Source: an uncultured Oscillibacter sp.
GTDB lineage: Bacteria > Bacillota > Clostridia > Oscillospirales > Oscillospiraceae
Assembly (NCBI GenBank): GCA_902490355.1
Contig: CABUDN010000004.1
Span: forward strand, 1-43,914
Direction: 5' to 3'
Length of the DNA stretch: 43,914 nt
Shown here: in pieces, positions 16,335 to 22,331 of the stretch
Layout: each line of letters opens with the position of its first letter
Position numbering within the stretch: position 1 is the stretch's first letter
Program-made: the position numbers and the translations under genes
Notes under the pieces: model-generated
Told to the model about the DNA's origin: nothing
Database searches by the model: none
Seen by the model: only the letters and a program-made list of their open reading frames with translations

Positions 16335-16988
16335 TCAGGCAAGGTATTGGTCGGCAAAGCGCTTGAGAGGACGGTTGACCTGTTTGGCGGTCAATCCCAC
16401 AAAAATGGCGGCAGCAACCGTGCCTTCCCGCACGCCCACCAGCTCACTTAGGAACAATAAAGACAGCACAGCGGCAGTGGTGACCAGTGTGAGATCCATT
16501 CCCACCTTGGCGTTGGCAAATTTTACGGGAAATACCTTGCAGATGGCCAGAACCATGCCTTCACCGGCCAGGGTGACCACATTGGCTGTGACTTCAAAGC
16601 TCACGCCGATTCCCACCAGCAAAATGCCGCATATGCACAGCATCCACTGGGTGAGATACGAGGAACAGGTGATGTCCTGCAGCACCCAGACGCTGAAATC
16701 GGTAAGAAAACCGAAGGCCAGGGCTACCGGCAGCTGGATGAGCTGGATGGGATCATACTGACGGCGCAGGAGCAGGATCTGCAGTAAAATCAGTGTGGCG
16801 TTTACCAGGACCGAAGCAATCCCCACGCTCAAAGGCGTGAACTGGCTGAGCACAAAGGGCAGGCTGGAAACCGGAGAGGTTCCCAGCTCCGCCTTGATGG
16901 AACAGGCAATGCCGAAGGACATGATGACCAGACCCACGAAGAACATTCCGTAGCGCTTGAGCAGTGTATGAAAGGCTGCGGTTTCCAT
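16335..16988 (-). CDS. YczE/YyaS/YitT family membrane protein
   Basis: A 217-residue integral membrane protein with about five or six helices, including YGMFFVGLVIMSFGIACSI, VGIASVLVNATLILLQILLL and MLCICGILLVGIGVSFEVTA. The early motif FGIACSIKAELGTSPVSSLP is typical of the YczE/YitT-like group, and VTANVVTLAGEGMVLAICKV also fits. Function in this family is not established, although YczE is linked to lipopeptide production in Bacillus. ATG 16988 overlaps the MarR stop as TAATG with GGGGG upstream, so it is translationally coupled to the regulator and almost certainly controlled by it. Confidence 0.8.
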   Translation of the reverse strand: METAAFHTLLKRYGMFFVGLVIMSFGIACSIKAELGTSPVSSLPFVLSQFTPLSVGIASVLVNATLILLQILLLRRQYDPIQLIQLPVALAFGFLTDFSVWVLQDITCSSYLTQWMLCICGILLVGIGVSFEVTANVVTLAGEGMVLAICKVFPVKFANAKVGMDLTLVTTAAVLSLLFLSELVGVREGTVAAAIFVGLTAKQVNRPLKRFADQYLA

Positions 16989-17419
16989 TACACTTCCCCC
17001 TTTCCGGTGGGAGCGAGGGAGGCGCACACGGTTTTCAGCATGGCTGTCAGCTGCCTTAGCTCCTGCGGTGTGAGCTGTGCGGCTGCCTGCGCGTCGGCCT
17101 GGCGGAAGATCTGCTCCATCTGCTGGGCCAGATCCCGGCCCTGAGGCGTCAGAGAGACATAGAGGGAACGGCGGTTCCCATCCCGCTGGGAGCGGCAGAC
17201 CAGCCCGTCCCGCTCCATCCGGGAGAGAATACTGCCTACGGTAGCCTGTTCAATTTCACAGTTTTCCGCAATGGCCTTTTGGTTGCACTCTCCGTTCAGC
17301 AGCAGACACTCCAAAATTTTAGGCTGTCCTGGCGAGAGCCCGATCGCGGCGGCCTGACTTAAAATCAGGCGATTGATATGGGCGTGGGTTTTCATCAGCA
17401 GGTAGTGCAGGGACTCCAT
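16988..17419 (-). CDS. MarR family transcriptional regulator
   Basis: A 143-residue winged-helix regulator, normal length. Core elements: LSPGQPKILECLLLNGECNQKAIAENCEIEQATVGSILSRMERDGLVCRSQRDGNRRSLYVSLTPQG, containing the recognition helix and the beta wing with the conserved Asp-x-Arg (DGNRR). The ATG at 17419 follows GGAGG; a longer frame upstream reads through the promoter and is rejected. It is co-transcribed with the YczE-like membrane protein. A perfect 12-bp palindrome overlapping its own -10 box points to autorepression. MarR proteins next to membrane proteins commonly respond to small aromatic or oxidising compounds; the effector is unknown. Confidence 0.92.
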   Translation of the reverse strand: MESLHYLLMKTHAHINRLILSQAAAIGLSPGQPKILECLLLNGECNQKAIAENCEIEQATVGSILSRMERDGLVCRSQRDGNRRSLYVSLTPQGRDLAQQMEQIFRQADAQAAAQLTPQELRQLTAMLKTVCASLAPTGKGEV

Positions 17420-17432
17420 GTGGTATCCTCCG

Positions 17433-17490
17433 ATAATAAGCATTCTTATTGTACAAATGCTTATTATACGGAAATGATGGGACAAGTCAA
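17433..17490 (-). promoter_or_regulatory. MarR promoter with perfect palindromic operator
   Basis: Minus strand TTGACT (17485-17490), 16 bases, TATAAT (17463-17468). The palindrome ATAATAAGCATT (17433-17444), an 11-base spacer and its exact complement (17456-17467) runs from inside the -10 box to just before the ribosome site. Confidence 0.85.
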
Positions 17491-17536
17491 GAAAAAATTT
17501 CCGGGTGTTTGCTGCGGCCGGATGAAGGAAAGCAAA

Positions 17537-17574
17537 GCAAAGGGACGCTGTTTCATGAAACAGCGTCCCTTTGC
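17537..17574 (-). terminator. Perfect 38-base palindrome ending the NifX/MinD operon
   Basis: GCAAAGGGACGCTGTTTCA pairs exactly with the next 19 bases, a 19-bp stem with a CATG centre. It sits 16 bases after the NifX-like stop; the minus-strand continuation is TTTGCTTTCC, a weak U-rich tail. Confidence 0.7.
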
Positions 17575-17589
17575 AAGCTGGAAATGAGA

Positions 17590-17946
17590 TTATTCTCCGC
17601 ACTCCCCGGCGTGTTGATGCTCATGGCAGATGGAGCCCGTGGACTCCAGTTCTCCCCGCAGATAGGCCTCTGCGGCGGCGCGGGCATCGCCCTGAGCGCC
17701 GACGATGACCTCTACATTGCGCTCGTTGAAGATCTCCACGGCACCGCCGCCCATTCCACCGGCGATGATGACTTCCACGCCGCGGTCGGCCAGGAAGTTG
17801 GGCAGGAAACCGGGACGGTGGCCGGGATTGGGAACCCGTTCCTCGCCGGTGATGGCACCGTCGGCGGTGTCGAAAATCAGAAAGTCCTCACAATGGCCGA
17901 AATGGCCGGAAACCGTGTTTCCCATAGCAGCAACAGCAATTTTCAT
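17590..17946 (-). CDS. NifB/NifX family protein with Cys/His tail
   Basis: A 118-residue protein of the dinitrogenase iron-molybdenum cofactor biosynthesis fold (NifX/NafY-like, RNase H-like). It starts MKIAVAAMGNTVSGHFGHCEDFLIF, where the GHFGHC element is the family hallmark, and has VEVIIAGGMGGGAVEIFNERNVEVIVGAQG. The end, GSICHEHQHAGECGE, is a Cys/His-rich tail that could bind metal. No nif genes are present, so a nitrogenase role is unlikely. It is the last gene of an operon with two MinD-type ATPases, 59 bases after them with a small GGCGG hairpin between. ATG 17946 follows AAAGGAG. A carrier role for a metal cluster is inferred. Confidence 0.85.
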   Translation of the reverse strand: MKIAVAAMGNTVSGHFGHCEDFLIFDTADGAITGEERVPNPGHRPGFLPNFLADRGVEVIIAGGMGGGAVEIFNERNVEVIVGAQGDARAAAEAYLRGELESTGSICHEHQHAGECGE

Positions 17947-18005
17947 AATGGTACACTCCTTTTATGTTGTACCGGCGGAATCGGCCGCCGGTGTGAATGG
18001 ACGGA

Positions 18006-18872
18006 TTATTGAGACATAAGCAGACGCATGGTGGACGCATAGACCTGGCGCAGGGCGCGGGAAGCCGGGCAGTCCACCTCTGCCAGAGAGCGGCCCTGAT
18101 TGATGGCCGCTCCTGCGGCGGGATCGTAGGGGATCCGGCCGGTAAAGGGAATTTCCCGGGCATGGCAAAACGCCTCAATAGCGGCGGCGTTTTCCGGGCT
18201 GGTGTCCCACTTGTTGACGCACACGGCCAGCCGGGTTTGAAGCGTGGAGGCAGTGGTGACCAGCCGCTCCAGGTCGTGCAGGCCGGATACGGAGGGTTCC
18301 GCTACCACCAGAACCAGGTCCATACCGCTGACGGAGGAAATGACGGGACAGCCGATGCCGGGAGCCCCATCAATGATGGCCACATCCGTCTCCGGCGCGT
18401 TCTGAAACAGCGCCAGCTTCACCGCGGTCACCAGCTTGCCGGAATTGCCCCGGCCCATACGCAGCTCCGCGGTGGAGAACACCCGGTCTCCGGAATAGAG
18501 CCGCTGCTGGCCTGCCTCGTCTGCTGCCAGAGTCACCGCCCCGGCAGGGCAGGTCAGGGCGCATACACCGCAGCCTTCACAGGCATAGTCCACGACCTGG
18601 AAAGCATCGGCCTCCCGGGTGATGGCGTGAAACCGGCAGGCCTGGGCACAGGCGCTGCAGCGGGTACACAGGGTCGGATCAATCTTTGCTTTCTCGCCGC
18701 CCCAAAAGGTCGTGGACTGCGGCGGAGGATCCGGCTGGAGAATCAGATGCAGGTTGGGGGCGTCCACATCGCAGTCCGCTGCGGCCCGAGTGTTGGAAAA
18801 TGCGGCAAAGGCCGCGGCGGTGGTGGTTTTTCCCGTACCGCCCTTGCCGCTTAAAATCAACAGACGCTTCAT
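18006..18872 (-). CDS. MinD-superfamily P-loop ATPase with inserted ferredoxin domain (copy 2)
   Basis: A 288-residue protein of the COG1149 type. The deviant Walker A SGKGGTGKTTTA is at residue 8. A two-cluster ferredoxin insert follows (CTRCSACAQACRF and CEGCGVCALTCPAGA, about 70-120), giving two potential [4Fe-4S] clusters. The Walker B-like strand is VAIIDGAPGIGCPVISS, with the CPV element shared with its neighbour. Related proteins are ParA/MinD/Mrp-fold ATPases and may deliver iron-sulfur or other metal clusters; precise function is unproven. Its ATG overlaps the previous stop as ATGA, so synthesis is coupled one-to-one with copy 1, which suggests a heterodimer. Confidence 0.9.
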   Translation of the reverse strand: MKRLLILSGKGGTGKTTTAAAFAAFSNTRAAADCDVDAPNLHLILQPDPPPQSTTFWGGEKAKIDPTLCTRCSACAQACRFHAITREADAFQVVDYACEGCGVCALTCPAGAVTLAADEAGQQRLYSGDRVFSTAELRMGRGNSGKLVTAVKLALFQNAPETDVAIIDGAPGIGCPVISSVSGMDLVLVVAEPSVSGLHDLERLVTTASTLQTRLAVCVNKWDTSPENAAAIEAFCHAREIPFTGRIPYDPAAGAAINQGRSLAEVDCPASRALRQVYASTMRLLMSQ

Positions 18873-19705
18873 ACGCACCACCCCGCAATTCGATTCAACA
18901 GTGCGGAAAACAGCTGGGAGGCTGCCGGAACCGTTTCGCAGGCGATTTCTCCGCGGGCGGTTTGCTGCGCCAACTGGGCCTGGTAGGGGATCCGGCCCAG
19001 GATAGGCAGATTCCGGTCCCGGCAGAAGGCCTCCAGCGGCGCATACGGCTCCGTTTCCTTGTTGATGACCACGCCGCAGGGTTTGCCCAGCAGAGTGACC
19101 AGCCGGTAGACCATGTCCAGATTGTGCAGACCGAAAGCGGTGGGCTCCGCTACCAGCAGGCAGCGGTCGGCGGCTTGTGCACTCTCCAGAACCGGACAGG
19201 CGCTGCCGGGCGGACAGTCGATCACGGTGAGGGGAGCGTCCGATTCGCCTTGTGCCAGGGCGGCCCGGATCACCGGGACGCCGGAGGCCTCTCCGGGATT
19301 GAGAATCCCGGTCATTACCCGGACGCCGCCCCGATGTCCTTGTTCCAGCGTCCCGATGGGGTGGGGGACCTCCCGGACAGCACCGGTGGGACAGACCAGG
19401 GAACAGGCGCCGCAGGCGTGGCAGACCTCGGGAAAGACCATGGGGCGCTCCTTGAGATAGACCAGCGCATGGAACCGGCAGGCGTTGACACATGCCCGGC
19501 AGCCATTGCACCGGGATGTATCAAATTCCGGCAGGAGGGTGGAAACGGGGGTGACGGCTTCGATTTCCGGCTTGAGAAACAGCCGCCCGTTGGGCTCTTC
19601 CACATCGCAGTCGATGTAAACCGCCTGCCTGGCAGTGACCGCCAGATTGACGGCCACGAAGGTTTTTCCGGCACCGCCCTTGCCGCTTAAAACCGCCAGC
19701 TTCAT
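18869..19705 (-). CDS. MinD-superfamily P-loop ATPase with inserted ferredoxin domain (copy 1)
   Basis: A 278-residue paralogue of the following gene. Walker A is SGKGGAGKTFVA at residue 7. Ferredoxin clusters are CNGCRACVNACRF and CHACGACSLVCPTGA. The Walker B region is LTVIDCPPGSACPVLES, and the region around VAEPTAFGLHNLDMVYRLV matches copy 2 closely. Cytosolic ATPase; in this family the two copies often lie side by side and probably act as a heterodimer. The start at 19705 overlaps the stop of the upstream NifX-like gene as ATGA. No electron-transfer partner other than the inserted ferredoxins is seen nearby. Confidence 0.9.
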   Translation of the reverse strand: MKLAVLSGKGGAGKTFVAVNLAVTARQAVYIDCDVEEPNGRLFLKPEIEAVTPVSTLLPEFDTSRCNGCRACVNACRFHALVYLKERPMVFPEVCHACGACSLVCPTGAVREVPHPIGTLEQGHRGGVRVMTGILNPGEASGVPVIRAALAQGESDAPLTVIDCPPGSACPVLESAQAADRCLLVAEPTAFGLHNLDMVYRLVTLLGKPCGVVINKETEPYAPLEAFCRDRNLPILGRIPYQAQLAQQTARGEIACETVPAASQLFSALLNRIAGWCV

Positions 19706-20061
19706 CCCGAAATCCCGTGAAAGCCCGCGTGGAAGTGGGTCAGCTCCGGCAGCTTGTCCGCTGCCAGAGCGGCCAGATTGGCCGCGGCATCGGTCTCCAG
19801 CGCCTTGCGGATGGAGATTCCGGCAGCCTGGAACACCTTGGCGGCATTCTCTCCGCAGCGGACGGTGATGAGCACTTCGGCGCCGCTGTCTACCACAAAC
19901 TGGGCCGCCTGGAGGCCTGCGCCGCTGTCTGCCTGAGCAGCGGGATTGTCCAGACTGCGGCTTTCGCCGGTCGCGGTATCATGCAGCAGGAAAAACGGCG
20001 CCCGGGCAAAGGAAGGGCAGACGCTGCGCTGGTCTTCATCCAGCGGAAGCATGATTTTCAT
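19702..20061 (-). CDS. NifB/NifX family protein (first in the ATPase operon)
   Basis: A 119-residue NifX-fold protein: MKIMLPLDEDQRSVCPSFARAPFFLLHD at the N-terminus, then GLQAAQFVVDSGAEVLITVRCGENAAKVFQAAGI. The first strand and the GAEVLI/CGENA region are the family core. It lacks the GHFGHC element of the distal copy and has SVCPSFARA instead, so the two NifX-like proteins may carry different ligands. Its ATG overlaps the UPF0251 stop as ATGA with AGGAGG upstream. Together the operon places one NifX-like protein at each end of an ATPase pair. Confidence 0.82.
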   Translation of the reverse strand: MKIMLPLDEDQRSVCPSFARAPFFLLHDTATGESRSLDNPAAQADSGAGLQAAQFVVDSGAEVLITVRCGENAAKVFQAAGISIRKALETDAAANLAALAADKLPELTHFHAGFHGISG

Positions 20062-20441
20062 ATGGCATGTTCCTCCTCTTGTTGTTCTGTATCAGGACGG
20101 CACCGGTGACGGCGGCAGCCGCCGCATCCGCAGGTGGATTCCTGCCCGTCGCACAGGCGGTAATCCCCGCCTTCAATCCGCAGGGGGCGGCCGTCCACCA
20201 GGACCAGGGCCAGCTTTTTCCGGGCGGAGGTGTAGATCTGCTGCACTGTGGTACGGGCCACGTGCATGTATGCGCTGCACTCCTCCTGGGAAAAGCCTTC
20301 CTTGTCAATCAGGCGGATGGATTCGTATTCATCTACCGTCAGGACCACCGCCTGCGCTGTCGGCTGGATTCCGCAGGCCGGGACAAACTCACTGATTTTG
20401 GGCAGACAGCAGACCTTTCGGCATTTTCTGGGACGGGGCAT
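20058..20441 (-). CDS. UPF0251 (DUF134) HTH protein
   Basis: A 127-residue protein beginning MPRPRKCRKVCCLPKISEF, the UPF0251 signature, followed by a sigma-70 region-4-like helix-turn-helix (LTVDEYESIRLIDKEGFSQEECSAYMHVARTTVQQIYTSARKKLA) and a Cys-rich end CGCGGCRRHRC likely to bind a metal or cluster. It is first in the operon with two NifX-like and two MinD-ferredoxin proteins and is probably its regulator. I start at 20441, behind GGAGG; the longer upstream frame covers the promoter. Two near-identical palindromic sites in its promoter support autoregulation. What it senses is unknown; the Cys-rich end suggests iron-sulfur or metal status. Confidence 0.88.
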   Translation of the reverse strand: MPRPRKCRKVCCLPKISEFVPACGIQPTAQAVVLTVDEYESIRLIDKEGFSQEECSAYMHVARTTVQQIYTSARKKLALVLVDGRPLRIEGGDYRLCDGQESTCGCGGCRRHRCRPDTEQQEEEHAI

Positions 20442-20474
20442 GGGCGGGCCTCCTTGTGTGGAATCAACTGATTT

Positions 20475-20527
20475 TTGACATATGCCGGATTCGAGCTCAG
20501 CATACACCTGTTTTTGGCATATGTCAA
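20475..20527 (-). promoter_or_regulatory. Promoter of the UPF0251 operon with two palindromic sites
   Basis: Minus strand TTGACA (20522-20527), 17 bases, TATGCT (20499-20504). TTGACATATGCC occurs as an exact 12-bp inverted repeat at 20475-20486 and 20516-20527. Each copy has the CATATG core, and the right one is itself near-palindromic (TTGGCATATGTCAA, 20514-20527). One site covers the -35 box, the other lies just past the start point. Confidence 0.75.
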
Positions 20528-20557
20528 GAATGAATGAAAAACTTCCCGGGCGGGGCG

Positions 20558-20586
20558 TTGTACCGGGAGAAAAAATACGGTATAAT
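20558..20586 (+). promoter_or_regulatory. Promoter of the trmH-type operon
   Basis: TTGTAC (20558-20563), 17 bases, perfect TATAAT (20581-20586), about 50 bases before the methyltransferase start. Confidence 0.8.
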
Positions 20587-20641
20587 GAATGCAATTCGCC
20601 CCGCGGATGATCCGGGCGGCGACGGACGAGAGGTTTACAGT

Positions 20642-21469
20642 ATGGCGAGAATTGTGGAAGTGACGGACCTGACGGCACCGGGGCCGGACGTATTTGCGGG
20701 ACTGACGGAAGGACAGCTGCGCAGTCGCCGGGACGCGGAGTTGGGGCTGTTTATCGCGGAAAGTCCCAAGGTGATTGTCCGGGCGTTGGATGCGGGCTAT
20801 GAGCCGATTTCCCTGCTGATGGAGCCCCGGCAGATCGAGGGACAGGGGCGCGGGATTTTGGAGCGGTGTCCGGATGTGCCGGTCTATACGGCGCAGAGGG
20901 AGGTTCTGGCAAACCTGACGGGATACCCGCTGACGCGGGGCGTGCTGTGCGCCATGCGGCGCAGGCCGCTGCCGGAGGTGGAGGCCCTGTGCCGGTCCGC
21001 CCGGCGCATCGCGGTGCTGGAAGGAATCGTGGACTCCACCAATCTGGGGGCGATTTTCCGGTCCGCTGCAGCCCTGGGGATCGATGCGGTCCTGGTCACG
21101 CCGACCTGTACGGACCCGCTGTACCGGCGGGCGGTGCGGGTGAGCATGGGGACGGTATTCCAGGTGCCCTGGACCCGAATCGGCACCAAGCCGGAGGACT
21201 GGCCGGATGCCGGATTGGCCCGGCTGCGGGCGATGGGCTTTGTCAGCGCAGCCATGGCGCTGCGGGAGGAATCTCTGAGCATGGAGGATCCCCGGCTGCG
21301 GGAAGTGGAGAAGCTGGCCATTGTGCTGGGGACGGAAGGAGACGGATTATCCGATGGGACCATTGCCCAGTGCAACTACACGGTGCGGATTCCCATGGCA
21401 CGGGGAGTGGACTCTTTGAATGTGGCGGCGGCCAGCGCCGTGGCGTTCTGGGAGCTGCGGGCCCGGTGA
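20642..21469 (+). CDS. TrmH/SpoU family RNA 2'-O-methyltransferase
   Basis: A 275-residue SPOUT methyltransferase. An N-terminal substrate-binding extension (about 1-110, with the RDAELGLFIAESPKVIVRAL start typical of the rRNA-type subfamily) precedes the knotted domain. Motif 1 is STNLGAIFRSAAALGIDAV, motif 2 is IVLGTEGDGLSD and motif 3 is IPMARGVDSLNVAAASAVAFWEL; together they form the trefoil-knot SAM site. It methylates a ribose in rRNA or tRNA using SAM; the exact nucleotide cannot be told. ATG 20642 has GAGAGG upstream. First gene of an operon with the DUF5655 protein and perhaps CsoR. Confidence 0.93.
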   Translation: MARIVEVTDLTAPGPDVFAGLTEGQLRSRRDAELGLFIAESPKVIVRALDAGYEPISLLMEPRQIEGQGRGILERCPDVPVYTAQREVLANLTGYPLTRGVLCAMRRRPLPEVEALCRSARRIAVLEGIVDSTNLGAIFRSAAALGIDAVLVTPTCTDPLYRRAVRVSMGTVFQVPWTRIGTKPEDWPDAGLARLRAMGFVSAAMALREESLSMEDPRLREVEKLAIVLGTEGDGLSDGTIAQCNYTVRIPMARGVDSLNVAAASAVAFWELRAR

Positions 21470-21497
21470 GTGTGGACAGACGGCGGGGAGGCGGCGT

Positions 21498-21893
21498 ATG
21501 AATTATCCGGCCTATTATGAAGCGGATGTATTGCGGTACTTTTCGGCAAACCCTGCAGAGCAGGCGCTCTATGAAGCGCTGGTCCGTCAGATGGATGCGT
21601 GCATGCCGGAGGTGTCGGTGAAGGTCCAAAAGAGCCAGATCAGCTTTTATGACCGGCATCTGTTTGCCGCGGCGTCCATTCCGCTGCGGCGCAGGAAGGA
21701 CTGGCCGAAAACATGTCTTTTGGTGACGTTCGGCCTTTCCCGTCGGGTGGAGGATCCCCGGATTGCCGTGGCGGTGGAGCCGTATCCCAACCGCTGGACC
21801 CATCATGTGCTGATCTCAGAGTCCGGGCAGATTGATGCGCAGCTGATGGCGTGGCTGGAGGAGGCCCGGGCGTTTGCATGCAGCAAACGGTGA
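21498..21893 (+). CDS. DUF5655-like protein
   Basis: A 131-residue soluble protein. The pattern EALVRQMDACMPEVSVKVQKSQISFYDRHLFAAASIPLRRRKDWPKTCLLVTFGLSRR, followed by VEPYPNRWTHHVLISESGQID and a C-terminal helix, resembles the DUF5655 domain, whose members bear SQISF-type and YPNRWTHH-type motifs. Function is unknown. The start at 21498 follows GGGGAGG. It is 28 bases behind the methyltransferase, so probably co-transcribed with it. Confidence 0.7.
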   Translation: MNYPAYYEADVLRYFSANPAEQALYEALVRQMDACMPEVSVKVQKSQISFYDRHLFAAASIPLRRRKDWPKTCLLVTFGLSRRVEDPRIAVAVEPYPNRWTHHVLISESGQIDAQLMAWLEEARAFACSKR

Positions 21894-21954
21894 GTGGGTT
21901 GCGGGACTTGCCGCATGAGAATTTCCGTTGGATGAGATGGAGGCGTAAGAAGAG

Positions 21955-22230
21955 ATGAAGCAGTGTATGGATGCAGAGAATCTGCACCGGCGGCTCAAGA
22001 AGATCATCGGACAGATCCAGGCCATTGACCGGATGGTGGATGAGGATGTGCCCTGTGAGGATGTCCTTTCCCAGATCAATGCGGCCAAATCCGCTTTGCA
22101 CCGGTGCGGCCAGGTGGTGCTGGAGGGACATATCCGGCACTGTGTCCGGGACGGGATTGAGCATGGAGATGCGGAACAGACCATTGCCAATTTCACCAAA
22201 GCGGTGGAGCGCTTTGCCAATATGAAATAA
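21955..22230 (+). CDS. CsoR/RcnR-type metal-sensing repressor (first copy)
   Basis: A 91-residue all-helical repressor of the DUF156 family. The potential Cu(I) ligands are Cys34 (VPCEDVL), His59 (EGHIRHC) and Cys63, matching the CsoR Cys-His-Cys set; an extra Cys51 and Cys4 are present. It is the last gene before a strong terminator; 37 bases after its stop begins the promoter of a P-type ATPase with a CsoR-like operator, so it most likely represses that gene until copper binds. Start ATG 21955 is preceded by AAGAAGAG, a modest ribosome site. CstR-type sulfur sensors are an alternative, but His59 argues for copper. Confidence 0.87.
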   Translation: MKQCMDAENLHRRLKKIIGQIQAIDRMVDEDVPCEDVLSQINAAKSALHRCGQVVLEGHIRHCVRDGIEHGDAEQTIANFTKAVERFANMK

Positions 22231-22234
22231 CCGG

Positions 22235-22266
22235 TACCGGCTGCCCAACGGCAGCCGGTATTTTTT
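22235..22266 (+). terminator. Intrinsic terminator after the first csoR-type gene
   Basis: TACCGGCTGCC (22235-22245), CAAC loop, exact complement (22250-22260), then six T. The next promoter begins two bases later. Confidence 0.93.
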
Positions 22267-22267
22267 C

Positions 22268-22319
22268 TTGACAGCGGGCAGCGGTGACGATATAGTATAC
22301 ATATACCCCTATGGGTATA
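22268..22319 (+). promoter_or_regulatory. P1B-ATPase promoter with CsoR-type operator
   Basis: TTGACA (22268-22273), 17 bases, TATAGT (22291-22296). TATACCC (22302-22308), CTAT, GGGTATA (22313-22319) forms a CsoR-like operator around the start point. It is one G shorter in the right arm than the operator at the copA promoter. Confidence 0.85.
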
Positions 22320-22331
22320 AAGGAGGGCGTT

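Noticed and set aside
17590..20061. Nitrogenase-related gene cluster
   Set aside because: NifX-fold proteins occur widely without nitrogenase; no nifHDK, nifE/N or nifB genes are present.
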